From positions 9,465,378 through 9,529,377 of the forward strand of contig JAJHZJ010000061.1 of NCBI GenBank assembly GCA_023548195.1: 64,000 bases of DNA. The letters are read 5' to 3'. The notes under the pieces were generated by a model. That model did not search any database. It had not been told where the DNA came from and saw nothing but the letters and a program-made list of their open reading frames with translations. The position numbers were made by a program, and so were the translations under genes. The stretch is from Bettongia penicillata ogilbyi (lineage: Eukaryota; Chordata; Mammalia; Diprotodontia; Potoroidae). Shown here piece by piece: positions 1 through 12,954 of the stretch (within the stretch, counting starts at the first letter, position 1; each line of letters opens with the position of its first letter).

Positions 1-39
1 TAGGTGCTGTATCGTTCTTTTGTTTGGACGTTGTGGAAC

Positions 40-453
40 TGATAAATAGCCTTGTCATCTCAAAAATTAGTCTTCTGCTACTTTCTCTTCTTTTGCTCCT
101 GTTTTACATGAGGAGGTGGCCCTTTTCCTTGCCAAGGCAAACCCCTCTCCTGCATATCCACAAGTGATCCCATTCCACACCACCTTCTTTAGCAAATTGT
201 CTGTCATAATTTCCATTCTCTTACTTACCTTATCTCTTGCTTCTCTACTTGATCCCTCTTTCCCTGCTAGTTATGAACCTGTTTTCCCTCCTGTTTATGG
301 CTGGTATCCTTGAGAAAGTGGTCTGTAATTACTATCTCCTCTTCTTTTCCTCTTACTCTTTTTCACTCTCTGAAGTCTGGCTTCTGACCTCATCATGTAA
401 CTGAAAGTTTTCTCCAAAGTTACTAGTAATCTTTTAATTGCCAAATCTAATGA
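40..453 (+). repeat. L2 LINE, reverse transcriptase-region fragment
   Basis: The sense strand, read across frames, gives LDPSFPASY, EKVV and SGF-like/STE-like relics typical of the L2 (CR1-clade) reverse transcriptase. The nucleotide stretch from gaggaggtggccc to attgccaaatctaatg matches marsupial L2 ORF2 as I know it. Stops and frameshifts make it dead. The 65-residue open frame at 116-313 is part of it. Confidence 0.7.
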
Positions 454-479
454 CTAGAAGTAGCTTATGGTATTCTGTT

Positions 480-529
480 AACACACACACACACACATAC
501 ACACACACACACACGCACAGACACACATA
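480..529. repeat. (CA)n microsatellite
   Basis: About 50 bp of CA repeats with a few interruptions (at, cg, ga). Confidence 0.95.
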
Positions 530-587
530 GGTTAAGTCCAGAAACAAATTCATAGCATCATCTTTTGTGGTAAACTGAAAAAAAAGG

Positions 588-780
588 GGGTGCCAGTCAA
601 TTGGGGAATGTTTGAATAAGTTGTAATGGAATACTATTGTGTAGTTAAGAGTGAACATGAGGATTTCAGAGAAGCATGGAAAAACCTGGTTTGTGTGAAC
701 TGTTGAAGAATAAAGCAAGCAGAACGGGAAAACAATTGATAGGACTGCAAAAATGCCAATAAAGACAAGGGTGGAAAGGT
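588..780 (+). repeat. L1 LINE, ORF2 3' end fragment
   Basis: The stretch caattggggaatgtttgaat and the following atggaatactattgtg correspond to the C-terminal end of L1 ORF2 (the MEYY segment). It is followed by the usual agcaagcagaac stretch. Diverged, with stops. Confidence 0.7.
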
Positions 781-1564
781 TAATGTTAATAGCCAATCTT
801 AGTCTAGGAGAACAGATTATGTAATAGGCTTCTGTCCTTTCTATAGATAGGTAGGGAAGTTATGAATGCAGTGTTGCAAATATTATCAGAATTTAGTTGC
901 TATATCAATTAGTGGATCTTTGAACTAAATTATCTCCTTAGGCGTATATCATAGTATTATATATTTTTATTCTACATATGGGAAATGTTTGAGGATAGAC
1001 TTCAAGATTGCATTTTGTTCTACTGAGTCAAATGCTTTTTAAAAAATCAATAATTAATAAATGCAGCAGGATATTACAGTCCCTGTACTTTCAGTCAGTT
1101 GAGTGACTAATAAAGATGTGGTCTGCCATAGAAATATACTATGCTACTATAAAAGCTATTAGTGTAATCAATCCCCATGTATCAAGGGATGTAAGCTGTT
1201 TGCCATCTGGAATAAAGAAGAAATTTCTCCATATCTACTATAGTACAGAGTTTTCTAATTATATGAATAGCTTCACACCTACAGTATAATGCCTTTATTG
1301 ACTCTGCCCCTGTTTTTCCAGGTTATCCAAATGCAATAATGAAATTATCTGTAAGATTTTAATACATACCAAATGTGTAATTTTTATTGCTAGATAGTTT
1401 AATGAAAAGTGCATGATACTACCATTTCAACCATTTGCAAAAATAGGTAGATGAAGAATTTATAATTTTGAAATGAAAAAAGAATATTCTATGAATATGT
1501 CTGGTGATTGTGCTAAAATTTTTTAAAATTATTTTGACAAGAATTAGAAGTAATTATATTTTCT
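781..1564. other. Intron 1, no feature recognised
   Basis: AT-rich sequence; I see no repeat family, exon or RNA gene that I can name. Confidence 0.5.
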
Positions 1565-1880
1565 GTGTGTTCATCCTTCATTGCCAAAGAAGACCATACC
1601 ATCAGAGAAATAATGATATGACTTGCACTTGACTTTGTTCTGAGTGAGGGAGGGCTGTGCAGGTCACCAGCCTCACTTCTCCTCCACAGCCATCTGAATC
1701 CAGTGACCAGATAGATATTCATCAGGATGACTGGAGATGACCCAGTATGAGGCAATTGGGGTTAAGAGACTTGCCCAAGGTCACCCAGCTAGTGAGTGTC
1801 AAGTGTCTGAGGTGAGATTTGAACTCAGGTCCTCCTGCACTGGTGCTCTATCCACTGCACCACCTGGCTGCCCAGAACTA
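1565..1880 (-). repeat. tRNA-headed SINE, marsupial type, full length
   Basis: On the minus strand it begins with the tRNA-like head (gggcagccaggtggtgcagt) and runs through the CORE-like middle to a distinct tail (ttgccaaagaagaccatacc on the + strand). This tail type differs from the SINEs at 15224 and 22201, so it is a separate subfamily. Confidence 0.7.
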
Positions 1881-2249
1881 TACCTTCTAAGAAACACATG
1901 AAGGAACTGTTCAAATTGTTATGTAAAATTTAAGAATTTTTCTTTCAGAAAAACATGGTTCTAAGATGAGATTTATTATGGAAAAAATATTTTCTTTCCC
2001 ATTGTCCTTATAAAATGACAAACATTTTTGTTTTGATATTTAGAACATATGTTCTACATAAAATTTTAGTACTAGTGTTTCAGAGATATTAAATACTTTT
2101 TAATCATTTCATCTTTTTATAGATTTTTTTTGCTTGTTTGGTCTAATTGAATTGGCCTCATGATTTGGTTCCAGATGGCAGTTTTGATATTTAAATTCCT
2201 GGTTCTTTCAAGTGGGTTAAGGAATCTCTTATTTCTTAAGTGGAAGAAT

Positions 2250-2535
2250 GTAAGCATTATAAACTAGTCTCCCTGCTTCCTTCAACCTGCCCTATACACT
2301 ACTGCCCTATTAATCTTTGTAAAGCAGAGCTCTGATCTTGTCACTCCACTACTTAGAAGCCATTTGGAGAATTATACTTCATGTCTGGAGTATGCATGCA
2401 GTCCTGGATACCATTTTAGGAACACCATTAACAAAGCAGAGTTAGGTTCTAATGAGGGCAATCCCAGTTGGTGAGAATACCGAGGACTGTGTCATAGGCT
2501 CAGTGTCAGGAAATACTTCCTTACCATTAAAATGA
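2250..2535 (+). repeat. L2 fragment plus an unassigned old LINE-like piece
   Basis: 2250-2385 has the L2 3' region pattern (ctccctgcttcc, aagcagagctctgat, cactccactactta). 2386-2535 (cctggataccattttagg and onward) resembles an old CR1/L3-type fragment, which I am less sure of. Confidence 0.5.
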
Positions 2536-2845
2536 GGAGTATCCCATCACCACAAGTCTTCCCAGAGAGACTGTGTTATAACATGATAGGGATACATGAT
2601 TTCTGAGCTCCCTTTTCATTCAGATTATATAGTTTTGTGAATTCTGGCTCCTATTATGTAATATTATGTCCCTGGCTCCTATTATGTAATAGAAAATTTG
2701 TTACTAGGGGAAAAAATCCCTTAGGTTGAAGATAATGACAATGGAGATTGGATAATAACCTGCTATAAAGCATGTTAGGCATGTATGTTTGGTAGGAATT
2801 ACAATTCTCATGAAGTAATTGTTTTCCCTTGGTGTACTGCTAATT

Positions 2846-2970
2846 TAAGAGTTGGAAAAAGGAATTGTTGAGATGATCCAGTTTCCTCATTTTATAGATA
2901 AGGAAACTGTTACAGAGAAATTAGTTAACTTTCCCAAGGTCACAGAACTAGTTTGTGACAGGATCTGTAC
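2846..2970 (-). repeat. MIR-type SINE fragment
   Basis: Contains cctcattttatagataaggaaactg and the following aaggtcacagaact, the reverse complement of the MIR core. Confidence 0.7.
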
Positions 2971-3084
2971 ATTCATGTTCACCTTCAGTAGCCAATTTAC
3001 TCTCTAATGCAACCCAAGGAATTGTTCACATGCCTTGGGATTTCTGCACTGCATACTCAGTTTTCTCCCAATACTATATCAACA

Positions 3085-4200
3085 TGGCCAATCCTTATTA
3101 CACAACTACCTGGATTATTGTAGCAGCCTTCTAAAGAGTCTTCCCAGCGCATTTGCTCCACCGTTATATTTGTCATACTATAGTTACTCTAATCTTCCAT
3201 ACACATAGATCTGGCCTTGTCCCTTCTAAATTCAAAAATCTTCAGTAATTCCCTACTGTCTACATAAGAAGGTTCAAGTTTCTTTGCCTGTCATTCAAGT
3301 GACTTGAGAGTGACTTATTCAGTGACTTGAGAGACTTATTTGGCTAGAGCATAGAGTGCTTACATGGTGGCACTAAACTTTCTACAGCCTCCATGAAGCC
3401 TTTTTTGATTCCTTCAAGCCAATAACTGACCTTCCTCTTTCCTGTAGACTTCACATAGCAGTTTCTTTTGAATTTCTCCAGTGTACCAACATGGAAAGAT
3501 TGCAGGACCTGGATTTAGAAGACTTACATGTTTATGTCCCAGTTATGACACGTTATTTAATAGTAGCACAATGCTGCATAAATCACTTTGCTTTTCCGAG
3601 CCTTCTTAGTTTTGTTATCTATGGAAATGGGTGTAATTCATTCAACAAGCATTAAGTGTTCATTCAGCAAGCATATATTCTAGCCCGTGTGCTAAGTCAT
3701 AGGCTTACAGAACAAAAGTGAAGCATTCTCTCTGTCCTCTGGGAATTTGCTTCTATTAGGGAGAGAATCTGTACTCAAATTGGTAAGTACAACATAACTT
3801 AAGGAAGGAGAAGACGCTAAAAGTGAAGGAGTTTGGAAAGACTTTGCATCAGACAGAGCACCTGGGCTGAATTTTGCCTTCACATTATCTCCATTTGCAG
3901 GTGGCATAACCGAGGCTCAGAGAGGTCAATACTGCTCTTAAGAACTCTAAGATAACGGTGCTGTTGTTGCTGACCTCACAGGGCTGTGAGAAAATAACTT
4001 CCTAAATCGCAGAGCATTATAGAGATGAGTGATTATTATTTTTTATTATCATGTATGATAGTTATTTGTAAATGTGCGTTATTTCTGTACTGCATTATAA
4101 ACTATGTGGGTAGGGATTATGTCTTATCTAAACTTTGCATTTCTCTAGTGTCTATTACACTGCTCAGTTCAAAAGCACTAAATAAATGCTATCTTGATTG
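3085..4200 (+). repeat. L2 copy split by MIR and antisense L2 pieces
   Basis: 3085-3505 and 4050-4200 are L2 in + orientation; the latter ends with the L2 terminus (aaagcactaaataaatgct). Between them lie a + MIR piece (3495-3640), an antisense L2 piece (3638-3850) and two short MIR pieces (3875-4040). This is a stack of old insertions. Confidence 0.6.
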
Positions 4201-4225
4201 ACATCTCATCTAAATTTTTATAGTC

Positions 4226-4472
4226 TATTGTTGTTCAGTCATGTTTGACTCTTTGTGACTCCATTTGAGGGTTTCTTGGCAAAGACACTGGGATAGTTTG
4301 CCATTTCCTTCTCCAGCTCATTCTACAGGTGAGGAACTGAGGCAGACAGGGTTAAGTGACTTACCCAGAGTCGTATAGGTAGTCTTTCTGAGACCAGATT
4401 TTAATTCAGGAATATGAGTCTTCCTGATTCCAGGCCCAACACTCTAAACACTGTGCTGCTTAGCTGCCCACA
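4226..4472 (-). repeat. tRNA-headed SINE, full length
   Basis: The + strand runs from ttgttgttcagtcatg through ccatttccttctccagctca to the head complement (tgctgcttagctgccca). It is the same family as the + copies at 15224 and 22201. Confidence 0.8.
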
Positions 4473-6830
4473 TACTATTCAGTAGTAGTGGACTCTAATA
4501 TAGACCCTTGCCAGAAGTGATTGTCATAAGCTAACACTCTTTTCTGAGTGAACATTCATGAAATGTGCCAGTTTATCTATGTGAAATGGATCCTTCCATA
4601 TAGTTCTATAGTTTTGAATTTTTGTATATCAGATTTGTTTAGAATAAGATTCCATTGTATATTAAAACGTGGCTCCGATATTCACCTCCATAGAGTGGAA
4701 TTCTGTCAATATAATGCAGGTTTTCTTTGGATTCAACCCAAGTAAGTTTAGTCCTTGAAATACCAAAGGGATCTCATTATAAAATGTTATCCCCTTGTCA
4801 GTCCCATGGTAAGGATTGTTTGAAAAAAAAAAAAGTGACAGTTAAACTCCATTAGACTCCATGTCCTTAAAGAAACACAAAAAGTAATACATTTAAATGA
4901 ATTAGGTGAAATAAACGTCTAAAGGCAAGGATCCATAATCAACTCCTGATTGATCTTTGCCGATATCCAATCTGTGTGTTTTTCCAGTCCTTTCTTGTTT
5001 GCCTGACTTTGGGCCATCATGACATATAAGATCATCCATTTTGAGTTAAAAATGGCTTCAACAAGAGTTAAAGCTCAGACCAGTCAATTCTTGTACTTTG
5101 TTAGTTATCTCTGATTTAGTGGAAGTGTTTTTTAAAACTATTGGTTCAAACAAGGGGCTTGGATTAGCTGGGAATTTATAAAAATAATAAGTTTATTAGA
5201 TTCAACAGATAGATGAAGAATTCTCTAATAGATGAACGATTTTTAAATAATCCAATTTTTTTTTAAATTGGGAATTTGAAAAGGATCCATTATGTCAGTT
5301 AATACAAAATTTGATTATAATTTTACTTTGAGCTAAAATTTTAAACCCATCTCTATATTTCTTTGCCTTATGGACTAAAAAAAATCCACTGAATCAATTA
5401 AAACTGCTTGATCCTTTGGGGTATTCCACATTCTGATTCCTTTATTGTTAAGAATATTTATTTTCATTGTTCACATGCAGAGTTACATACAAAAGTGTTA
5501 GCATTTCACCAGGTTGTACAGGTATTGTTATTATTATTATTTTGCTACTAGCTATCCTTGAGAAAATTATACTTTATAGTTGCCTGATAACTATCTTTTT
5601 GTAAGATTACATTCAAATTTATTTTCCTTTACTTCTCTGCATTATTTTCTAGTGATATACATGGTAGGTCACTCTTTAAAAATACTTAGTATTAGTGTAG
5701 TAGAATACTTTAATGAATAGAATATTTTAGTTTGAAAAGTTCTTTTGAGACACTAGAAAGTTATAAGACCTTTGCTAAACTTTAGAGAGAACCTTTTGTC
5801 TTTTTGACCTTTCGGTCTCAATAACATGGCCTATGTACTAATTCATCTTTCAAGGGATATTTCTTCTGTACCTACTGTGATTTGTGAGAGACTGCATCCA
5901 GGTAATCATGGTAATAATGTTCTCTTCCTCTGTAGAGTGAATAGCCCCTTGATGATTTTATTGACGCACTTAGGGAGGAAGGTGAAGATGATCATATGGT
6001 TCAGTGCTTGTAGAAAGATCTCATTAAAGGTTTTTAATAATGCTCTCAAAAAAACACAGTCTAAATTGGTCTGAAATATATCAGGTTTTGCACTCCATGT
6101 CTGTACTACTGTTCCGGTATCACGGTCATAAGTAAGTGTGTTTTGAATATGGCTTAATGTTCGAGTCATCAGACTTTGTTCATGGATGAATTTGGTTTTT
6201 GCCTAGAAAGCTTTTTAGATAATGATGAAAATTTCTCTAGAGAATTGTAGCAGGTTTTTTAAAATTACAGAGTAGTGACTTAGTTATGTCAGTTAAAGTT
6301 GACCATAAAGAAACTTTCATCACAGTACAAACTTGAACAAAAAGAGCCCTTTCTACCAAAAGCTTATTTTGATTTTTATCAGATCTCTTTGCAAGTTGTT
6401 TTGAATAGTATTTTAGCTATTTTTGTTTATGTTATATTTCTTCCCCTCCTAATGTCTTCCTGGGGTTTATTCTTTGCTGAATTCATAAAATTCGGGTGCC
6501 TGTAATATCTGCATTGCTTTAAAAAAATAATTTCAGCTCACAGGTGAAGCATTGTGCTTTCCCTGCTACAGGATCCAAAGTGAAGGTGGCCAAAGACAAA
6601 ACTACAATCTTTTGATGATTAGTTTATCTTCTACTCTTCTTTTTTGGAGGGGGCAGATAAAGCAACTTAAAAAAATCATTACTGAACGACTTCTCAGTTA
6701 TTCAACCTGAGATATTCTCATTCGTTTATGTAAACTTTAAAGTAATGAAATATTTGATTCACATGAAATTGATCTAAATAGATTAACACGTAGGAATTTT
6801 CTAAATTTCTCTTTGTCCCTTTCTTGTATA
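4473..6830. other. Intron 1, no feature recognised
   Basis: AT-rich, low-repeat sequence with a short (TTA)n at about 5527-5540. Open frames of 65-87 residues occur but resemble nothing and overlap one another on both strands. Confidence 0.5.
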
Positions 6831-6834
6831 TGAA

Positions 6835-7030
6835 GGTGTTACTGTGTAGTGAAAAGAATTGAACTCAATGACTGAAGTCCTAGATTCAAGTCCTTAGTAA
6901 CTTTGTGCCTTTGGTGAAGCTACCACCCTGAGCCTCTGTTTGCTCATCTTGACTTCCGTTTTGTTGGGAAGTTCAAATAAAATAATGATTGTGAAATAGC
7001 TTTGTGAATTGCAAAACGTAACATTGTTAT
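6835..7030 (+). repeat. MIR-type SINE
   Basis: Matches the MIR layout: gtcctagattcaagtcc, then gcctctgtttgctcatc, then aataatgattgtgaaatagc. Confidence 0.6.
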
Positions 7031-7066
7031 ACTTCCTATTTCACTTGGTTAACATAGTAGCATTGT

Positions 7067-7315
7067 AGATTAGAGCTAGAAGGAACATCTAGTCCAATGC
7101 CTTTATTTTTCTGTGGATGGAGTTGTTGTTTTCGGCATGACTTGCAAGTGAATTGGATTTAAATAAAGGAGGGCTGTGTTAAGTCACTGCACTTGGATGG
7201 CTCCAGAGGAGAAAGTGAAAGTGGATGAAATTAAGCTTGAGAGGTAAGGTGACTTTCCCAAAACAACCCAGGGGAAAGAACCAGAGGTGGACCCAGGTCT
7301 CCAGACTACACATTC
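7067..7315 (-). repeat. MIR-type repeat interrupted by a SINE piece
   Basis: Flanks (agagctagaaggaacatcta; gactttcccaaaacaacccag) are MIR-type on the minus strand. The middle (cggcatgacttgcaagtgaa to ggctccagaggaga) is a piece of the tailed marsupial SINE also seen at 1565. Confidence 0.5.
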
Positions 7316-7734
7316 ATTGCTCCTTAAACCTTGAAAAACCATATAGATTTGAGATGTTCCATGGATTACAGAATGATGCCAGTTCCGTGATTCCGTATGC
7401 TAACTTCTTAGTACTTTATGAAAGCTACTGTCCCTGTTTTGAACAGGTTGACTTCAATTCTGTGAATAACTTGAGCAAAGAAACCACTGCAAAATGAAAT
7501 TAAAAAATAAGTTTTGTAGGAAGGGGCATTTTCTGAAATATAGCTGAGAGGAGGATCTGAAAGTTTTCTAACTATAGATCTTTAGGAAGTAGATGGCATT
7601 AATTTCCTACTTTTATCTTAAATTTTTTTTTGGATTGGACCCTTGATTACTTTAGTATATGCCCCAATGAGACAGTTCACTCTACCATTACGAGTCAGTA
7701 TTTGCTGTGCAGTTTTGTGGTCTTAGTTGCCTGG

Positions 7735-8143
7735 GGGTTAAAAGACTTGCCCTGGTTTACAGTGCTTATGTGTATAAGAGATGGGGTTTTAACCTGGATC
7801 TGCCTCACTTAAAAGGCTGGCTCATTCATTATGCCATGGTTCCTTTTGGTATTTTTTCCATTATGCATGGGGGGAGGGTAGGGAATAAGCATTTATATAG
7901 CACCTACTGTTTGTCAGGTCTTGTCCTAAGTATTTTACAAATGTTATCTCATTTGATCCTCACTATAACCCTGGGAGGTAGGTGCTATTATTATCCCTAT
8001 TTTGCATTTAAGGACACTGAGGCAAACAAAGGTTAAATAACTTGCCTAGGATCACTAGCAGTGAATGTATCTGGTCAAATTTGAACTCAGGTCTTTCTGA
8101 CTCCAAGCCTAGGATTCTATTCACAGTGCCACCTGTTTGCCCC
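7735..8143 (-). repeat. Two adjacent antisense MIR/SINE copies
   Basis: 7735-7840 is a head-proximal SINE fragment. 7870-8143 is a nearly complete MIR-like copy (tttatatagcacctactg; atttgatcctcactataacc; head complement at the end). Confidence 0.6.
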
Positions 8144-8211
8144 TGTACATTATATACTATGTAGGGGAATGAATAATTTGAGTAAATTCAGGCTATTCAT
8201 CTTCAAGGATT

Positions 8212-8330
8212 TGAGTACTAACTCTGTCATTTATTGATATATCTATGAGCCTTAGATTCCTCATCTGTAAAATGAGAGGATTGAAGTAGTTGATCTGCAA
8301 GACTTCTTTCAGTTCTAAATTTAAAATCTA
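8212..8330 (+). repeat. MIR fragment
   Basis: Contains cctcatctgtaaaatgagag, the sense MIR core. Confidence 0.65.
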
Positions 8331-8489
8331 ACAAATACTTTATTTTGGGAACATGAACAAAATATTTTCAACTTTATATTGCAGAAACAAAGAGTACTAC
8401 ATTTTCAGATGTAATGAGTATGTAGTAATTGTAAATTATGTAAATATCTATTTTGTAAATTATATACACATATGTAAATATAAATGACA

Positions 8490-8880
8490 TCTATAGTTGT
8501 CACCATCATTGGCATTTACGTAATACGTTAAGCATTTGACATGTGTTATTGCATTAGAGCCTTACTAAAGGCAGGCCACTTAACCCTGTTTGCCTCACTT
8601 TCCTCATCTGTAAAATGAGCTCGAGATGGAAATGGCAAACTACTCCAGTATCTCTGCCAAGAAAACCTCAAATGGGATCACAAAGAATTGAATATGACTG
8701 AAAATGAAATATCATTTTCAAAGGCATGAGAGATAGGTACTGTTCTCATTTTGCAGATGAGGAAATTGAGGCTCATAGAGTACATGAGGTGTTCATGGTC
8801 ATATGGCCAATAAGTGATAGAGGAAGAGCCCATGTCTTTCTAACTGCAAATCTGGTATTCTCTACACCGTATCACTTTGC
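8490..8880 (-). repeat. MIR-like copy split by a + strand SINE
   Basis: The outer antisense MIR-like pieces are about 8490-8560 and 8722-8880 (ttgcagatgaggaaattgag). Between them, 8560-8710 is the 3' half of a sense tRNA-headed SINE (cctcatctgtaaaatgagct, aatggcaaactactccagta, ending in tgactgaaaatgaaat). Confidence 0.6.
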
Positions 8881-9089
8881 ATTCTTAGTTATTGACTGTT
8901 TCACATGCATAAATGAATTTTCATATTCCACAAATATTTATTTGACCATCTTAGGTTATATCAATATATATATATAACTTTACTGTCTAGATCTTGGGAA
9001 ACTGTTCAGTTGTAGTAGACCATATCTGAAATAACAATTAAATTCCTAGGTTCCTTATTTTAGGGGGGGACATAGGTAAGTACATTTAG

Positions 9090-9320
9090 GGAAATGATCG
9101 AAAGTGTCATATGAGAAATAGTTGAAGGGACTTGGTGAGTCTAGTTTGGAGAAGGGAAAACTGTGCTACATGTGGTAATTATCTTCAAATATTTCAAAGT
9201 GTTTTATGTAGAAGAATGCAGATTAGTTTTTTTTGACAACAGAAGTCCAAGTGGGGACTAGTAGGTAAGAATTATAAGGAAGTAGATTTTGTTTCAGTAT
9301 AATTCCATGTAATAATGGGA
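9090..9320 (+). repeat. Possible CR1/L3-type LINE fragment
   Basis: The pattern gggacttggtgagtctagtttggagaaggg resembles an old CR1-clade 3' region. Diverged, low confidence. Confidence 0.3.
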
Positions 9321-9389
9321 TGGACAGCATTGACAGATTATGATTCAGTTCCCTGTCACTGTGTGTTTTTGGAGCCTGGATTACCATTT

Positions 9390-9900
9390 GTGTCAGTCTT
9401 TCAAGTCAACAAGCACTTTTTATATACCAATCTCTGTGCTAAGCTGTGGGAATACAAAGAAAAGCTTAAAAAAAAAAAGACAGCTTGCCTTTAAGGAGTT
9501 TACATTCCAATGGGGCAGTGGGATACAGAACCACAAAAGGAAGCTGAAAGGGGATGAAGGAAGCAACCAGTGTACGTCCTGGTTTGCAACCTGCTGAGAG
9601 ATGAAGAAATGACTGGATTGGGTGCCTTCCTTAAATAGAGCTTCTGGGACCATCCAGTCAGGGGCACGGCATACAGGTATAAGTTGTGTGAGAATTTGGA
9701 GTAATGAGCTTAGAAAGGAGGAAACCATAACATTTGTGATTCTTTGAATACTTACTCTATGCTCAATACTGTACAAGGCTCCTTAGAGAATCCAAAATAA
9801 GACCATAATTTGGGCCCTTGCCTTCAAGGAGGTTACAGACTTAGTGAGACAATACTTACCAACACTCAACAACTGGAGAATAATATGAATAACAATTGTA
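9390..9900 (-). repeat. Two antisense L2 3' ends
   Basis: Each begins with the complement of the L2 end (agcactttttatataccaat; atacttactctatgctcaat) and continues through the 'aaggagtttacattccaatg' type segment. Open frames at 9340 and 9420 are shadows of it. Confidence 0.65.
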
Positions 9901-10559
9901 ATTGAAATATCAGCAATGATTAAAAGTAAAAACACACTGTAATTTAATGTACTCTTTTGAGAATAAGACCCAGTCCTAATCTGCTATTTTCTGCAGTTAT
10001 TTTAATTCTAAAGTATAACACCTTTGAGGAATGACAACTGAATATGAAGTACCTTGTGGTAAGAGGTCAAAAAGATTCTGTAGCCCATGCCTTCAGCCTT
10101 TCAGTATATAGCTGCATTTTCATTATTAATTTTAATTGCCATCTGCTGTACTATCTCCAGAATTCTCTCTTCCTTTGCTATAGCTTTTTAAAACATTCAG
10201 TCTAATATGTTCTCTCATCTTTGTCCCTCCCATAATGATTCAGTGGCATAACTGAATAATCTAAAATTCCAATTCCAGTGTTATCATAGTAAGCAAAAAT
10301 ATTAAATCATTCCTCTTAATAAAATAAAGTACATCTCCAATTTTATTTTTAAATTATTTTCTCTGTTGTCTTTGCAATTCTTTTTAATTTTGGTTTAGTT
10401 GGTGGAGGAAAACCCAGTTTCAGGGTTACTAGATCAGGTCACAACAAAAAACTAAGTACCTGGGGCAAGACAATATGTGGTGGAACAGACTAGGTAGATC
10501 ACCATGAAGCAGTTTTCAAGGCAAAAGGCAAGATCCAAAAAATAGTATCTCAAAGAGTC

Positions 10560-10965
10560 AGAATTTAGGACCCTAAATCCTTAGGAAGTTTAGGTATTAT
10601 CTAGTTCAGTGGTTCTCAAAGTGTGGTCTAGGTACCCCAGGATCTCCTTTAGGGGATCTGTGAAGTCATAACTATTTTCAAAATAGTAGTAAGCCATTAG
10701 CAATGTTATTACAATATATATCAATAGATATTACCTACATAGACTCTTTGAAGGAGGTCCTTCCTTAATAATTTTTAAGTGTGTTAAAGGGATCCTGAGA
10801 CTAAAAAGTTTGAGAACTGCTAATTCTAAACTAACATCAATATTTTATAGGTAATTAAACCAAGATCCTGAGAAGTTATGTGAATTATCCAGTCACATAG
10901 TTCATCACAGAGCTGAGAATGAAAACCAGGTCTCCTGACCCCAGGGTTCTTTCCATGACACCGTA
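10560..10965. repeat. hAT-like DNA transposon inside an antisense MIR-type repeat
   Basis: 10607-10620 (cagtggttctcaaa) and the region ending near 10822 (tttgagaactgct) form imperfect terminal inverted repeats of the Charlie/hAT type around about 215 bp with no transposase, so it would be a non-autonomous element. Flanks on both sides read as one interrupted MIR-like repeat. An exact 8-bp target duplication is not clear. Confidence 0.5.
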
Positions 10966-11809
10966 TTTCTGGTCCATAGTCTTTAAATACAGTTGTAGTT
11001 ACATTAATGGCTGCCAGAGGGTATTAATATCCTTCTAAACTATAGCAGCGTAGTTCTGCCCTACCTCAACCTATCTTGCTTGGTCAGACTTTTTATAGGA
11101 TGTTGACTGTCTCTGATCAGGCTTCCTCATTGTTAGCATACTTTAACTGGTACATTTTCTCATGGGCAGTCAGGATTTAGAAAACAAATTCAATATAGGA
11201 ATCTAATTGCAGAAGTCCAGATCAGAGGGGGGACCCTGTTATAACTTTAGTATAGTGACTAACAGGATGCATAAACACAAGGACACTTAATAAATTGTAT
11301 TTGCTTAAGTAAAGAGATGAAACTAACCACCTTCAGAAGGATCTTAAAAGCATCTGGCAAGTCATTTGAGGTAAAGCCATGGTGTACCTTTTAAAAGTTG
11401 AACATTCACTCAGTTTGACTGACTGAAATTATGGTCTTTATTCTAGCTGAGTGATTTGGTTGTTTGCATTTTTAAAAAAGATACTTTCATCCTTGAATAA
11501 TTTAAGAGAACCACAAAGTAGCACTTTAGATTTTACACACAAAGCAGTGTTCTGAGAGCACAGCTGATTGATATTATTGCACTACTTATTTATTTGATTT
11601 CTGTAGAACCTACATTAAATATATTTTAAAAATATGAAACCCAGTATTCAGACATCTAATACAAAGTTCTTTGAGTTACTAACCATAAGGATAGCAGTTA
11701 GAATGATTAATTTTGAAAGAACATTATAGCATAGGTCTTTTCAAAGTTGTTTTGGGAGAAATCATTTAATAAGAATGGGAGAATTGTGAATTCTGACTGA
11801 AATCTATAT

Positions 11810-12500
11810 GTCAAGTCTCATAGTTTCACTCCCTCATAACCAACTGCTCTCTGGATATCTCTCCTTTGTTTCCCCAGAGGCACCTTAAACTCAGTGTATT
11901 CAAATTGGGATTCATTATTTTCCTTCATAAATCCACCTTCAAACTTGCCTTTTTCTATTGAGGTTACTACCATCCCACCCAAATTCTCAACTCCAGTCAT
12001 CTATAAATTCTCTCTCCCTCATGTCCCATATCTAAGAACTTAACAAGTCTTTCTGTCTCAGTAGCCAGTCCCTTCATCTTACTCCTATGCTACTCCTTCT
12101 CCTTCACCTTGATTTACCTTTTACCTGGATTACTGCAATAGTTTGCTAATTTGTCTCCCGTCTTCCAATCTCTTCTCTCTAACCTATCCTTCACATGGCA
12201 TGAAGGTAATATTCTTTCCTTGGTATTTAAAGTCCTCTGTAGTCTGGCTTCTGCGAATCTTTCCAGAGTAAGGATCATAAAAGGTCATAGTTTTATTGAT
12301 TGAAGGGACATCAGAGGCCATCTAGACCAACCTAGCATTTTACTGGTGAGGAAACTGAGGTGCTCATGATGGTTATTTTACAGTATTTTTCACATTTTCT
12401 ATTTCAGCCAAACTTGTCTACTTGCTTTCTCCCAAACGTGTTATTCTATCTCCCACTTACATGATGTTGCCCCTCAACCATTATACTGTAGTTTCTTTCA
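11810..12500 (+). repeat. L2 3' region with a small antisense MIR-type insert
   Basis: Pyrimidine-rich L2 text (cctggattactgcaatagtt; aaagtcctctgtagtctggc) on the + strand. 12280-12370 is an antisense MIR-like piece (actggtgaggaaactgagg). Confidence 0.6.
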
Positions 12501-12954
12501 GTTTCCATTTAATGGAAGCCAAATTTTCATTAAAGAACTACTTGGGTACCTCATCGTGTTATGGAGGTAACTAGTTTTTAAAAGCATATTTTAAGAGCCC
12601 AAGCTTTGATAGGTCTTGCTGAGCCAGGAGAGCTCCAGGTATAGGCCTGCCAGTATGAAGACATTATCACCTAACTATGGCAGCCCTTGTTACCAGAGGG
12701 TTGGCTGCCAAGGTATTTGACTTCTTTTCATCCACAACTTTGAATGTTTTGTGATCCTCTTTAATAGAGAGAATGTTTTGTACATTTGAATTCCCAGATC
12801 TAAGTCTCAAAGTAAAACTGTGCCTAAATGTCCTGAAGTTTCTAAATATAATCTTTCTATATCATGGTCAAAACCTGTCAACAAACATGTCTGGTATGAC
12901 TATTAGGGCCCCTGTGGAACCCAGTTCATAGATATGATAAATTTTAAGAAGCAT

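Noticed and set aside
480..529. CRISPR-like or tandem regulatory array at CA tracts
   Set aside because: Simple dinucleotide microsatellites; no spacer structure, and the genome is mammalian.
11818..12000. Short frames across L2 and SINE copies (also at 9420, 46303, 58134, 62121)
   Set aside because: Each coincides with an old repeat and often with a frame on the opposite strand.
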